Part shown: positions 5,834 through 15,600 of the stretch, piece by piece
Layout: each line of letters begins with the position of its first letter
Numbering within the stretch: position 1 is the first letter of the stretch
DNA from: CAYXTC01 sp964468405
Lineage (GTDB): Bacteria; Patescibacteriota; Minisyncoccia; Minisyncoccales; GWA2-38-27
DNA: 18,489 nucleotides
Direction of reading: 5' to 3'
Assembly: GCA_964468405.1 (NCBI GenBank)
Contig: CAYXTC010000013.1
Location: forward strand, 1-18,489
Made by a program: the position numbers and the translations under genes
The notes under the pieces: generated by a model
Database searches by the model: none
Told to the model about the DNA's origin: nothing
Seen by the model: only the letters and a program-made list of their open reading frames with translations

Positions 5834-6827
5834 ATTCCTTTTCAGCCTCCATTACATTTTTCTTGATTTCTTTAACTACGTCGGAATTTTCTTTAAGAAA
5901 CTCTTTAGTAGCCTCCATGCCCTGACCTAGTTTTTTGTTATTATACTGATACCAACTCCCGGCCTGCTTTACTATATTGTGCTTTAGGGCTAAATTCACT
6001 AAATCGGTAAGATAAGAAATCCCTTCGTTGTAATAAATATCAAACTCTGCAATCTTGAAAGGGGCAGCAACTTTGTTCTTATCTATCTTTGCCCTCACTC
6101 TATTCCCTATTATCTGATCCTTTTTCTTTATCTTGGCTGATCTCCTTAAGTTAATTCTGACAGAAGAATAGAATTTCAGAGCCAGCCCTCCTGAAGTGGT
6201 TTCCGGGCTTCCCCAAAAAACGCCTATCTTCATTCTGGTCTGATTTAGGAAAATAACTATTGTTTTGGTCTTAGCCACAATAGCAGATAACTTTCTAAGA
6301 GCAGAAGACATTAATCTTGCTTGAAGCCCTACCTGAAACTCTCCCATCTCCCCCGTTATTTCAGCCTTAGGCGCCAGAGCGGCCACAGAATCTATAATAA
6401 CTACGTCCACTTCTCCTGACCTTACCAAACTTTCTACTATCTGGAGAGCCTCCTCTCCAGAATCTGGCTGGGATATCAAAAGATCATTCAAATTAACTCC
6501 GATCTTTTTGGCGTAACTGGGATCTAAAGCATGTTCTACATCTACAAAAGCGCCTACTCCATCCCTTTTTTGCGCTTCTTTCAGTATGTGAAGAGCAACA
6601 GTGGTCTTGCCTGAAGATTCAGGGCCGAAGATTTCAACAACCCTTCCTCTGGGAATTCCGCCTACCCCTAGGGCAAGATCCAAAGAAATAGAACCCGTAG
6701 GAATTACCCCTATATCCACCTTCTTTATTTCATTCAACTTCATAATAGCGCCCTCCCCGAATTTCTGTTTTATCTCATTAACTGCCTCTTGCAAATCCTT
6801 GTTTTCTTTTTTTTTCTTTTTTGCCAT
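5832..6827 (-). CDS. recA: Recombinase RecA
   Basis: A 331-aa RecA, the ATP-dependent strand-exchange protein that forms filaments on single-stranded DNA and triggers SOS-type autocleavage where present. Walker A GPESSGKTT is at 68-76, the catalytic Glu98 lies in FVDVEHAL, Walker B is at 141-147 (DVVIIDS), loop L1 covers about 158-168 and loop L2 about 196-214, then ALKFYSSVR at 216-224. The N-terminus is Lys-rich (MAKKKKKENK) and encoded by runs of A. DNA-contacting loops differ from E. coli: Met164 corresponds to Val166, Met202-Phe203 to Phe204-Trp205, and Asn205 to Ser207. The C-terminal domain is normal. The acidic tail is short. The ATG at 6825-6827 lacks a Shine-Dalgarno; the promoter directly upstream predicts a message starting at that ATG. 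It could also be transcribed with ftsK, whose stop is 36 bases upstream. Confidence 0.97.
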   Translation of the reverse strand: MAKKKKKENKDLQEAVNEIKQKFGEGAIMKLNEIKKVDIGVIPTGSISLDLALGVGGIPRGRVVEIFGPESSGKTTVALHILKEAQKRDGVGAFVDVEHALDPSYAKKIGVNLNDLLISQPDSGEEALQIVESLVRSGEVDVVIIDSVAALAPKAEITGEMGEFQVGLQARLMSSALRKLSAIVAKTKTIVIFLNQTRMKIGVFWGSPETTSGGLALKFYSSVRINLRRSAKIKKKDQIIGNRVRAKIDKNKVAAPFKIAEFDIYYNEGISYLTDLVNLALKHNIVKQAGSWYQYNNKKLGQGMEATKEFLKENSDVVKEIKKNVMEAEKE

Positions 6828-6833
6828 TGGTTT

Positions 6834-6862
6834 AAAATAAAAGTTTTAGTGGTTAATGTCAA
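6834..6862 (-). promoter_or_regulatory. recA promoter predicting a leaderless transcript
   Basis: On the minus strand a perfect -35 TTGACA (6857-6862) is followed after exactly 17 bp by TATTTT (6834-6839, 4 of 6). Six bases then separate the -10 from the A of the recA ATG (6827), the position where transcription would be expected to start. The -35 begins one base after the ftsK stop codon. No LexA-like palindrome is evident in the 36-bp gap. Confidence 0.65.
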
Positions 6863-6863
6863 A

Positions 6864-9011
6864 TCAAACTTTTTCCCAGTCATCATCCTCAGACTCCCCG
6901 CTTTCTTGGGATTCTCCGTAGACCTCTCTGGGCTTGGCTCCTTGAGAGGGGCCTATCACTCCCTTTTCTTCCAAAATATCAATTAGCCGGGCGGCCCTGG
7001 CATAACCCACCCTTAACCGCCTTTGAAGGAAAGAAGCCGAGGCCTTGCGGGTCTCCAAGACTAAATCTTTTGCCTGCTCGTAAAGAGCGTCTTCTCCGGC
7101 AGATCCTCCTCCGTATCCTTCTCTTGAGTCCTCCTCTTCCTGCTCTATTTTTTGAATGAGATCCGGGTTCATTTCCACCCCCTCTTTGGCGTTTTCTTCA
7201 ATATGATCTATTACTTTCTTGACCTCTTTTTCTGAAGTAAAGGCAGATTGGATTCTCTTTGGCTTAGGGTTGCGAGAAGACACATAAAGCATATCTCCTG
7301 CCCCTAACAACTTTTCGGCCCCGGAACTGTCAATTATGGTTCTAGAGTCCACTTGTGAGGCCACCTGGAAGGTGATTCTGGAAGTAATGTTTGCTTTAAT
7401 AAGGCCGGTGATTACTTCTACTGAGGGCCTCTGGGTAGCCAAAACCAAATGAATTCCTACTGCCCTTGACATTTGGGCCAGCCTGACAACCTCTGCTTCA
7501 ATTTCTCTGCCCTTGGCTGCCATAAGATCTGCCAACTCATCTATGATCAAAACAATAAAGGGGAGAGGAGGCTTTCCTTTTTTAAGCATTTTTTCGTTAT
7601 AGCCGTTGATATTTCTAACCCCCTGCTCTGCCAAGACATCAAATCTCCTCTCCATTTCAGAGATAAGCCATTTTAAAGCATTGACTGTCTGAGTGGCATT
7701 ATAAATAACAGGGCACAAGAGGTGGGGAAGTTCAGAATATACCGGGAATTCCACTCTTTTGGGATCTACTAAAATAAGTCTTAAGTGTTCGGGCCCTCCG
7801 CTCTTAACAGAGTTGTTGGACTGGTAAAGCAAACTTAGAATCAAACTGTTTAAAAATATTGTTTTTCCAGAACCGGTACTTCCTGCTACCAGCAGATGAG
7901 GCATTTTTGTCAGATCCGTAAAAATAGGAAATCCGGAAACGTCCTTCCCTAAAGCAAGCGTTAAAGTGCCGGCAGAGTTTTGGAAAGCAGAAGATTCAAG
8001 CAAGTTCCCCAATCTCACCTGAGCCCTTTCTTTGTTGGGAATTTCTATCCCTACCAAGGATCTTCCGGGGATAGGGGCCTCTATCCTGATGGGATGGGAT
8101 GCCAGAGAGAGGGCCAAGTTGTTGGAGAGTCCTGTTATCTTGGAAAGTTTTACTCCCTCTTCCGGCTTTAGAGCGTACTGGGTAACAGCAGGTCCTATGT
8201 TAACTTCTGACATTGCCACGTTAATACCAAAATTCTCAAGAGTCTTTTGAATAATAGCAGAGTTGTTTTTAGTGTCTCCGCTGTCGGGCGCCCCCTTTTC
8301 TTTAGAAAGAAGACTTAAAGGAGGCGGCTCATAATTAAAAAAGGGCGAAGGGCCTTTCTGAGGAACGGGCTGCTCTTCAATCTTGGTATCTGGCTCTTTC
8401 TTTTGCTCTTGGGCAGGATAAGAAGATATTTCTTTAACCTTGAATTTGGGCTTGAATATTTTTTTCATAAGAGAGGGCTTTCTCTCTTCGGGTGTTTTCT
8501 CTTCTCTTTTCTTATCTCTCAAGGGCTTTAGGAACTGCCAAAATATTAGAAACCCCACTGCCATAGGAGCGAAGAATATAATAACAGTGGCCCAGATGCC
8601 GAAGTATTCCAGAAGAGGCCAACTTATTAAATATCCCAGCCATCCTCCGTTTTTAAGATCAGAATTAAAAGAACCTAATATCCCGCTAGCCCCTATTATT
8701 AAAAGGAGAGTGGCCAATACTACGGGCCACACTATTATCTTTTTCTTCTCCGCCAAAATCTCTTTGCCAGTTAGCAGAATCAATCCTGCCACTAAAAAGA
8801 TTAAAGGAATAGTAAATATAGTTTCTCCAATAAAAAAGCGGGAAGTCCTCATAAAATATTCCCCCGCTATGCCGGCCTTACTAAAAAAACTAAGGGCTAT
8901 CAATACAGCCGTTAGTAAAAGAAGTATTCCCCAAATCCATTGTTTGGTTTGCCCCGAAAGAGAGATAAATTGTTTATCCTTTTTCTTTTTTCTTTTCTTC
9001 TTCCTTGCCAC
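6864..9011 (-). CDS. ftsK: DNA translocase FtsK/SpoIIIE family
   Basis: A 715-aa septal DNA pump that clears chromosomal DNA from the division site. A Lys/Arg-rich start (residues 1-13) precedes four membrane segments at about 25-43, 62-82, 92-113 and 136-160, then a charged, Pro-containing linker (about 165-250). The motor follows: the conserved alpha/beta region (INVAMSEVNIGPAVTQYAL), Walker A GSTGSGKT at about 375-382, VDPKRVEFPVY, Walker B IDELADL at about 488-494, and the ATQRPSVEVITGLIKANI segment. A gamma winged helix occupies about 640-700 (LQRRLRVGYARAARLIDILEE), the DNA-orientation-reading domain. Compared with E. coli FtsK (over 1300 aa) the linker is very short, as in many bacteria. 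The start is GTG 9011; an in-frame TAA lies just upstream, leaving no longer choice except a rare ATT. The acidic C-terminus ends in TGA. Confidence 0.96.
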   Translation of the reverse strand: MARKKKRKKKKDKQFISLSGQTKQWIWGILLLLTAVLIALSFFSKAGIAGEYFMRTSRFFIGETIFTIPLIFLVAGLILLTGKEILAEKKKIIVWPVVLATLLLIIGASGILGSFNSDLKNGGWLGYLISWPLLEYFGIWATVIIFFAPMAVGFLIFWQFLKPLRDKKREEKTPEERKPSLMKKIFKPKFKVKEISSYPAQEQKKEPDTKIEEQPVPQKGPSPFFNYEPPPLSLLSKEKGAPDSGDTKNNSAIIQKTLENFGINVAMSEVNIGPAVTQYALKPEEGVKLSKITGLSNNLALSLASHPIRIEAPIPGRSLVGIEIPNKERAQVRLGNLLESSAFQNSAGTLTLALGKDVSGFPIFTDLTKMPHLLVAGSTGSGKTIFLNSLILSLLYQSNNSVKSGGPEHLRLILVDPKRVEFPVYSELPHLLCPVIYNATQTVNALKWLISEMERRFDVLAEQGVRNINGYNEKMLKKGKPPLPFIVLIIDELADLMAAKGREIEAEVVRLAQMSRAVGIHLVLATQRPSVEVITGLIKANITSRITFQVASQVDSRTIIDSSGAEKLLGAGDMLYVSSRNPKPKRIQSAFTSEKEVKKVIDHIEENAKEGVEMNPDLIQKIEQEEEDSREGYGGGSAGEDALYEQAKDLVLETRKASASFLQRRLRVGYARAARLIDILEEKGVIGPSQGAKPREVYGESQESGESEDDDWEKV

Positions 9012-9046
9012 AATATTGCTTTTATTTTATTCCTATCCTCCCTTCT

Positions 9047-9075
9047 AGTATATCAAAATTCTCCTATTTCTTAAA
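9047..9075 (-). promoter_or_regulatory. Possible ftsK(-recA) promoter with extended -10
   Basis: On the minus strand TGATATACT gives an extended -10 (TATACT at 9047-9052, 5 of 6, preceded by TGA). The -35 at 17 bp (TTTAAG, 9070-9075) is only 3 of 6 and lies in the last codons of rpoC. Transcription would start near 9040, about 29 nt before the GTG. A GGAGG at about 9039-9043 lies too far from the GTG to act as its ribosome binding site. Confidence 0.45.
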
Positions 9076-12000
9076 ACCCGTGCCAGCCGGTATCAATTTA
9101 CCTATAATTACGTTTTCCTTTAGCCCTCTCAGTTTATCCACTTTTCCTTCCAATGAAGCCCTTATAAGGACCCTTGAAGTTTCCTGAAAAGAAGCAGCAG
9201 ACAAGAAAGAATCAGTAGAAAGGGCTACCCGAGATATACCCAAAAGCACCTCTTTGCCGGTTGCCTCCTTTTTCTTGTCTTTTTTAACTTTCTCGTTCTC
9301 CTCGTCAAAAGAGGACATTTCAATTAATTGACCATCTGTAAATTTAGTATCCCCTGAGTCTTTGACTTTAATCCTGGAAAACATCTGCCTCACTATTACC
9401 TCAATGTGCTTGTCATGAATAACAGCTCCCTGGGAAGCGTAAATATTCTGGATTTCTTTAAGGATATAGTCTTGAACTGCATCTCTGCCCCCTAAGCGAT
9501 AAAGTTCTTTTAGATCCAAACTTCCTTCGAACAATTGCTGTCCCTTTTCAACAGAGTCTCCTTTCTTAACCAAAAGCCCGGTATCCTCCGGAACTTTGTA
9601 CTCTATTACATCCTTCTTTTCACCGGAAGTCCCTTTTATCTTAACTACTCCTTTTTTAGAGTCTATCTCTACCACCTTTCCTTTATCTTTAATAATTTCT
9701 GCCTTCCCTTTTGGCTTCCTGGCTTCGAATATCTCCTGAACTCTGGGAAGCCCGAAAGTAATATCACCCGATCCTCCTGCTACTCCTCCGGTATGGAAGG
9801 TTCTCATTGTCAATTGAGTCCCGGGTTCTCCTATAGCCTGGGCCGCTATCACTCCTACTGCAGCCCCCGGTTCAACCAGTTTATTCCTGCCCAAATCCCA
9901 TCCATAGCATTTCTGGCAAACGCCCCTCTTAGACTGACAGACCAAAGGAGACCTTACAGAAACCTCCTCTATTTTATCTCTTTTTTCTATTTCCCTTGCT
10001 TTCTCCCAACTAATAGCATCTCCCTTCTTAACTATGGTTTTTCTGCCGTCTTTAACTGCGTCCGAAACTACTCTTCCTACAATTTTCAAAGCAAAGTCCT
10101 GACCTATGTTCTCCGCTTCTTCTTTTCTAACGGTCATGGATCTTGTAGTGCCGCAGTCCTTTTCTGACACAATAACCTCATGGGCTACGTCAACTAAACG
10201 TCTTGTCAAATATCCTGCCGTAGAAGTTCTCAGAGCGGTATCTGCTGTTCCCTTCCTGGCCCCGTGTGTGGAGATAAAATACTCTAATACGTTAAATCCC
10301 TCCTTAAAAGAACTTCTTACCGGCAACTCTATAATCTGTCCTGCCGGGTTGATAACAAGTCCTTTCATGCCGGCCATCTGCACCGGCTGGCTCCAAGAGC
10401 CCCTTGAGCCTGATTTAATAATAGTGGAAACAGAACCTCCTTGGGGCAAGGCATCCGGTACTAACTGTTCAATCTCGGACTTTACTTTAGTCCATACTTC
10501 AATAATCTTAGCATTTCTTTCCTCTTTAGAGAGGAGCCCTTTGGTAAAGTACCCGTCAATAGTTTTTACCTTCCCTTCTGCTTCTTCCATGATCTTTTTC
10601 TTTTCTTTGGGAACAACCAGGTCGCTCATTCCCCATGTAATCCCGGATATTGTCGAATATTTAAAGCCGGTTTCTTTAATTTTATCTAAAACTTTTTCTA
10701 CGGTTTCTTGGTCATATTTTTCAATAATAACGCTTACCAGTCTTTCCAGTTTTTTGGAGGTCATTTCTTCGTTAACAAATCCCCAGTCTTCAGGCAAGTC
10801 GTAGTTAAACAGGATTCTCCCCACCGAAGTCTCTGTCGCTTCATCAATAGAGTTTTCTTCCTCTTTCATTCCAAATACTTTTATCTTTGCCCTAAGATCT
10901 ATTTGATCCATATTGTAGGCTAAGATTGCCTCCTCGGGACTAGCAAAAATCCTGCCCTCTCCCTTCACGCCCTCTTTCAAAACAGTGGACCAGTAACAGC
11001 CCAAGACAATATCTTGGGTAGGAGCCACAATAGGAATACCAGTCGCAGGCTTTAAGAGATTATACACAGAATGCATTAAACTTTTCGCCTCTTCCTGGGC
11101 TTTATCTGAGAGAGGAAGATGAACCGCCATCTGATCTCCGTCAAAGTCTGCGTTAAATGCTTTACAGACCAAGGGATGCAATTGGATAGACTCACCTTCA
11201 ATTAGAACGGGCTGAAAGGCCTGAATACCAAGCCGGTGAAGAGTGGGAGCCCTGTTAAGCAATACTAGTCTGTTTTTTACCACTCCTTCCAGAATACCCC
11301 AGACTTCGTCTGTTTCTTCTTCTATTAGTCTGGAGGCGCCTCTGACATTGTAAGCGAGTTCTTTTTCCAAGATTTCTTTAATAACAAACGGCTTAAAGAG
11401 TTCCAGGGCCATTTTCTTAGGCAAACCGCACTGGTGCAGTTTTAATTTCGGCCCAACCACAATTACAGATCTGCCCGAATAGTCTACTCTTTTACCCAGA
11501 AGGTTCTGGCGAAATCTTCCCTGCTTTCCTTTAAGCATGTCCGCTAAGGACTTAAGAAGCCTCCTTCCTCCAGTTGTAGCAGTAGTAAGAACCCCTTTTC
11601 TCATGCCATTATCTATTAAAGCATCCACTGCTTCCTGAAGCATTCTCTTTTCGTTTCTGACAATAACTTCGGGAGCGCCTATCTCCAAAAGATGTTTGAG
11701 CCTGTTGTTTCTGTTGATTACTCTGCGGTACAAGTCATTAAGATCAGAAGAGGCGTATCTCCCTCCGTCTAACTGAACCATGGGCCTTAAATCCGGAGGC
11801 AAGACAGGGACAACTGTCATAAACATCCATTCCGGCCTAATCCCGCCCTCTTCCATGTTTTGGAAAAATCTTAGCCTTCCAAGCATTTTCTTTCTTGCCG
11901 CAGGAGTGGCTTTTTCCATTTCTTTCTCCAGATTTTTGATTTCTTCTTTAAGATTAATCTCTTCAAAAATCTTCCTAAGGGTTCCGGCTCCCGTCCCTGC

Positions 12001-12636
12001 TTCAAAGGCCTCTCCGTACTTGGAAGAATATTTGTAATATTCAACTTCAGATAATACTTTAAATTTTGTTAAAGAAGACACTTCGCTTCTGGCCACATCC
12101 CTTGCTTTCTTCAAATCTTCTTTGGTGACTTCTTTGTTCTTCTTGTCGGTATTAAGATCTTTGGCCTTCCTCTTGTATTCTTTATCTATGCTCTTAAGAA
12201 TATTTTCTTTTTCCTCTTCGTTAACCTTGGTAATAATGTAAGAGGCAAAGTAAATTACTTTTTCTAAGTGATGCATGGGCATATCCAAAACCCTGCCCAT
12301 CCTTGAAGGCACTCCCCTTAAATACCAGATATGAGAAACGGGACAGGCCAGCTTGACATGCCCCATTCTCTCTCTTCTCACAGAGGATTTGGTAACTTCT
12401 ACCCCGCACCTGTCGCAGATTACCCCTTTATATCTGATTCTCTTGTATTTGCCGCAGTAACATTCGTAGTCTTTTTCCGGTCCGAAAATTCTTTCGCAAA
12501 AAAGCCCGTCCTTTTCTGCTCTCTGGGTTCTGTAATTGATAGTCTCAGGCTTGGTCACTTCTCCAAACGACCAAGAGAGTATTTCCTCGGCTGAAGCAAT
12601 CTTTATTTTAATGGCTTCTAGGTCTGCTACTCGCAT
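9064..12636 (-). CDS. rpoC: DNA-directed RNA polymerase subunit beta'
   Basis: A 1190-aa beta' subunit, forming the active site of RNA polymerase with beta. The N-terminal zinc ribbon has Cys59, Cys61, Cys74 and Cys77 (CYCGKY...CDRCG). The Mg-binding active-site loop NADFDGDQMAVH starts near residue 494. The second zinc site uses Cys near 828 (EKDCGTT) and three Cys near 897-907 (VCQSKRGVCQKCYG). The bridge helix/trigger-loop region GVIAAQAIGEPGTQLTMRTFHTGG lies at about 927-950. Segments such as FRQNLLGKRVDYSGRSVI and LLNRAPTLHRLGIQAFQP are fully conserved. At 1190 aa it lacks the large trigger-loop insertion seen in Proteobacteria (E. coli 1407 aa). The ATG at 12634-12636 lies two bases after the rpoB stop, without a Shine-Dalgarno, so expression depends on the rpoB transcript and probably on coupled translation. 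Confidence 0.98.
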   Translation of the reverse strand: MRVADLEAIKIKIASAEEILSWSFGEVTKPETINYRTQRAEKDGLFCERIFGPEKDYECYCGKYKRIRYKGVICDRCGVEVTKSSVRRERMGHVKLACPVSHIWYLRGVPSRMGRVLDMPMHHLEKVIYFASYIITKVNEEEKENILKSIDKEYKRKAKDLNTDKKNKEVTKEDLKKARDVARSEVSSLTKFKVLSEVEYYKYSSKYGEAFEAGTGAGTLRKIFEEINLKEEIKNLEKEMEKATPAARKKMLGRLRFFQNMEEGGIRPEWMFMTVVPVLPPDLRPMVQLDGGRYASSDLNDLYRRVINRNNRLKHLLEIGAPEVIVRNEKRMLQEAVDALIDNGMRKGVLTTATTGGRRLLKSLADMLKGKQGRFRQNLLGKRVDYSGRSVIVVGPKLKLHQCGLPKKMALELFKPFVIKEILEKELAYNVRGASRLIEEETDEVWGILEGVVKNRLVLLNRAPTLHRLGIQAFQPVLIEGESIQLHPLVCKAFNADFDGDQMAVHLPLSDKAQEEAKSLMHSVYNLLKPATGIPIVAPTQDIVLGCYWSTVLKEGVKGEGRIFASPEEAILAYNMDQIDLRAKIKVFGMKEEENSIDEATETSVGRILFNYDLPEDWGFVNEEMTSKKLERLVSVIIEKYDQETVEKVLDKIKETGFKYSTISGITWGMSDLVVPKEKKKIMEEAEGKVKTIDGYFTKGLLSKEERNAKIIEVWTKVKSEIEQLVPDALPQGGSVSTIIKSGSRGSWSQPVQMAGMKGLVINPAGQIIELPVRSSFKEGFNVLEYFISTHGARKGTADTALRTSTAGYLTRRLVDVAHEVIVSEKDCGTTRSMTVRKEEAENIGQDFALKIVGRVVSDAVKDGRKTIVKKGDAISWEKAREIEKRDKIEEVSVRSPLVCQSKRGVCQKCYGWDLGRNKLVEPGAAVGVIAAQAIGEPGTQLTMRTFHTGGVAGGSGDITFGLPRVQEIFEARKPKGKAEIIKDKGKVVEIDSKKGVVKIKGTSGEKKDVIEYKVPEDTGLLVKKGDSVEKGQQLFEGSLDLKELYRLGGRDAVQDYILKEIQNIYASQGAVIHDKHIEVIVRQMFSRIKVKDSGDTKFTDGQLIEMSSFDEENEKVKKDKKKEATGKEVLLGISRVALSTDSFLSAASFQETSRVLIRASLEGKVDKLRGLKENVIIGKLIPAGTGFKK

Positions 12637-12638
12637 AA

Positions 12639-15600
12639 TTATTTTTTATCATCGTTACGAGGTTTTTCTTTTATCTCAACCCCCAGGCCGAGGGACTTAA
12701 GTTCTGAAATCATCAATTTAAAAGAGGCGGGCACGCTCGGATTCTTAATGGGCTCTCCTTTCAGAATAGACTCGTATGCTGCCGCCCTTCCTGAAACGTC
12801 GTCTGACTTTATAGTAAGCATTTCCTGAAGGCTGTGCGCGGCTCCGTATCCTTCTAGGGCCCAGACTTCCATCTCTCCGAATCTCTGCCCTCCGAATTGG
12901 GCCTTCCCTCCCAAAGGCTGCTGGGTAATCAAAGAATAGGGGCCTATAGCTCTCATATGGATTTTATCTTCTACCATATGAATAAGTTTCATCATATATA
13001 TGTAGCCTACTGTTATTTTCTCCGGGAAAGGAAGCCCTGTTCTGCCGTCGTAAAGGGTGAGTTTTCCGTCCTCTGGAAAGCCTGCTTCCTTTAACTCCCT
13101 CTTTATATCCCCCTCGTGGGCCCCGTCCAGCGACGGAGTCTCCGCCTTATAATTAAGTTTATGGGCGGCTAATCCGAGATGGGTTTCTAGAATCTGTCCT
13201 ATGTTCATTCTTGAAGCTACTCCCAAAGGATTCAATATTATATCCACTGGAGTCCCGTCTTTCAGGAAGGGCATTTCCTCCTCCGGAACTACAATGGAAA
13301 TAACTCCTTTGTTGCCGTGGCGCCCCGCTAACTTGTCTCCTGCCTGAACCTTTCTTCTAACTGCTATTTCTACTTCAACCCTCTTAATCACCCCGGGCTC
13401 TAATTTATACCCGTCTTCTCTGGAAAAGACTTTTACTCCTACCACCCTTCCTCTTTTGCCGTGCTCCATAAGAAGGGATGTGTCTTTAACGTCTCTTGCT
13501 TTCTCTCCGAAAATAGCCCTTAATAATCTTTCCTCCGGAGTAAGGCCTGCTTCTCCTTTAGGAGAAATCTTCCCTACTAAAATATCGTTTGGCCCGACTT
13601 CTGCTCCGATTCTAACCACCCCCTCTTCGTCCAAATCTTTCAGTTTTTCCTCTGAAACATTGGGGATGTCGCAAGTGGTAATTTCAGGGCCTAGTTTTGT
13701 TTCTCTGACGTCACAAGAGAAATTCTCTAAATGAATTGAAGTATAGAAATCTTCTTTGACTGCTCTCTCAGATAAAATAACGGCGTCTTCGAAATTTTGG
13801 CCCTGCCAGGACATAAAAGCGACAAGAACATTCTTGCCCAAAGCCAGTTTTCCGTCTTTAATGGCGCCTCCGTCTGATAATATTTCTCCCTTCTTCACCT
13901 TCTGGCCTTTATTAACTACAGGCTTTTGGTGAAAGCAGGTATATTGGTTGGTCCTAGTAAAGGTTCTCAACCTGTACTCGTCCATTCTTCCTTTAATAGT
14001 CCTTACTTTTATGATTTCTGAATCCACTTCTTTAACCGTACCTGCCTCTCTGGCAACCACTGCCTGGCCCGAATCGCGCGCTACCTTGGCTTCCATGCCA
14101 GTACCTACTAAAGGAACATCGGGATTAAGCAAGGGAACCGATTGCCTCTGCATGTTAGATCCCATAAGAGCTCTGTTTGCGTCATCGTTCTGAAGGAAGG
14201 GTATCAGGGAAGTAGCAAGAGAAAAACACTGTTCAGGAGAAACGTCAATGTAGTCTATTTGGTCCCTGTCAATCTCGGTAGGCTTTCCTTTTACTCTGGC
14301 GTCTACTCTGGAAGGGATAATCTTGCCCTTTTCATCTATAGGAACGCCTGCATGAGTAATGCTGTATTTTTCTTCTTCAAAAGCATCTAAAAAGTGGATT
14401 CCGGGAAGCACTTTCCCTTTTTCCACCTTGTAATACGGGGTTTCAATAAAACCGTATTTGCTCACATCCGCAAAAGTAGCCAAATGGTTTACCAAGCCGA
14501 TATTAGGGCCTTCTGGCGTCTGGATAGGGCAGATCCTTCCATAGTGGGAGGGCTGAACATCCCTAACTTCAAATCCTGCTCTTTCTCTTGTCAGCCCACC
14601 GGGGCCTGTGGCAGACAATCTTCTTTTGTGCTCTAGTTCTGCCAGAGGATTCTCATTGTCCATAAACTGGCTTAACTGGGAAGAACTAAAGAACTCTTTA
14701 ACCACGGCCATAGCAGGTCTTGGGTTGATAAGCTGAGAGGGTGTTAAACTATGAGGATCCAGAGTAGACATTCTGTCTTTAACAATCCTTTCTATTCTCA
14801 TCAGACCCACCCTTATTCTATTCTGCAGCACCTCTGAAAAGGCTCTTACTCTTCTGTTGCCCAGATGGTCTATTTCGTCAGGCAGGCCTTCTGGATCGTT
14901 ATTTAACCTTATAATCTCTTTTATGGTGGCTACTACGTCTTCTAGTTTTAAAACTCTGTCTTCCGGCTTTATTTCCCCCTTGGAAGACTTAAGTTCTTCC
15001 AGTCTTCTGTGCATTCTCCATCTGCCAACCTCGGAAAGATCATACCTGTCAAAATTAAAGAAAGTGTTCTCAATTAATTCTTTAGCAGTCTCGGGCGTTA
15101 CCAGATCGCCCGGCCTTAATCTTTTGTATATTTCAACCAAGGCCTCTCCCTGATTTTTGCTGTTGTCTTTTTCTAAAGTCTTATCAATATACTTTAACTC
15201 TCCTTTATCCACCCCCTGGAACATTTCTTTGATCTGCTTGTCGTCTCCTGCTCCGAAGGCCCTTAGTAAGGTAGTGGCTGCTACTTTTCTTTTCCTGTCT
15301 ATCTTTACTCCGATGTAGCCCTTGGAGTCTGTTTCAAATTCCAGCCAAGCCCCTCTGTTGGGAATAATCTTGGCTCCGAAGCACTTTTCCCCTCTGCTCA
15401 TTTGAAGAGTAAAGAAAGCCCCGGGAGAACGGATAAGTTGGGAAATGGCCACCCTTTCCACTCCGTTGATAATAAAAGTCCCCCTACTTGTCATAAGGGG
15501 AAAGTCGGCTAAAAACACCTGTTGCTCTTTGATCTCTTTTGTTTTAAGGTTTACCAGCCTTACTTTTACCCTTAAAGAGGCCTCGTGAGAATCATTGTTG

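Noticed and set aside
8440..9048. 202-codon plus-strand open frame opposite the ftsK N-terminus
   Set aside because: It is the complement of the ftsK membrane and linker region, with no ribosome binding site and no family resemblance.
9535..10804. Long plus-strand open frames (about 210 and 232 codons) opposite rpoC
   Set aside because: They are antisense to fully conserved rpoC sequence, overlap one another, and encode Ser/Phe/Leu-rich peptides with no recognisable motif, as expected from the reverse of Lys/Glu-rich codons.
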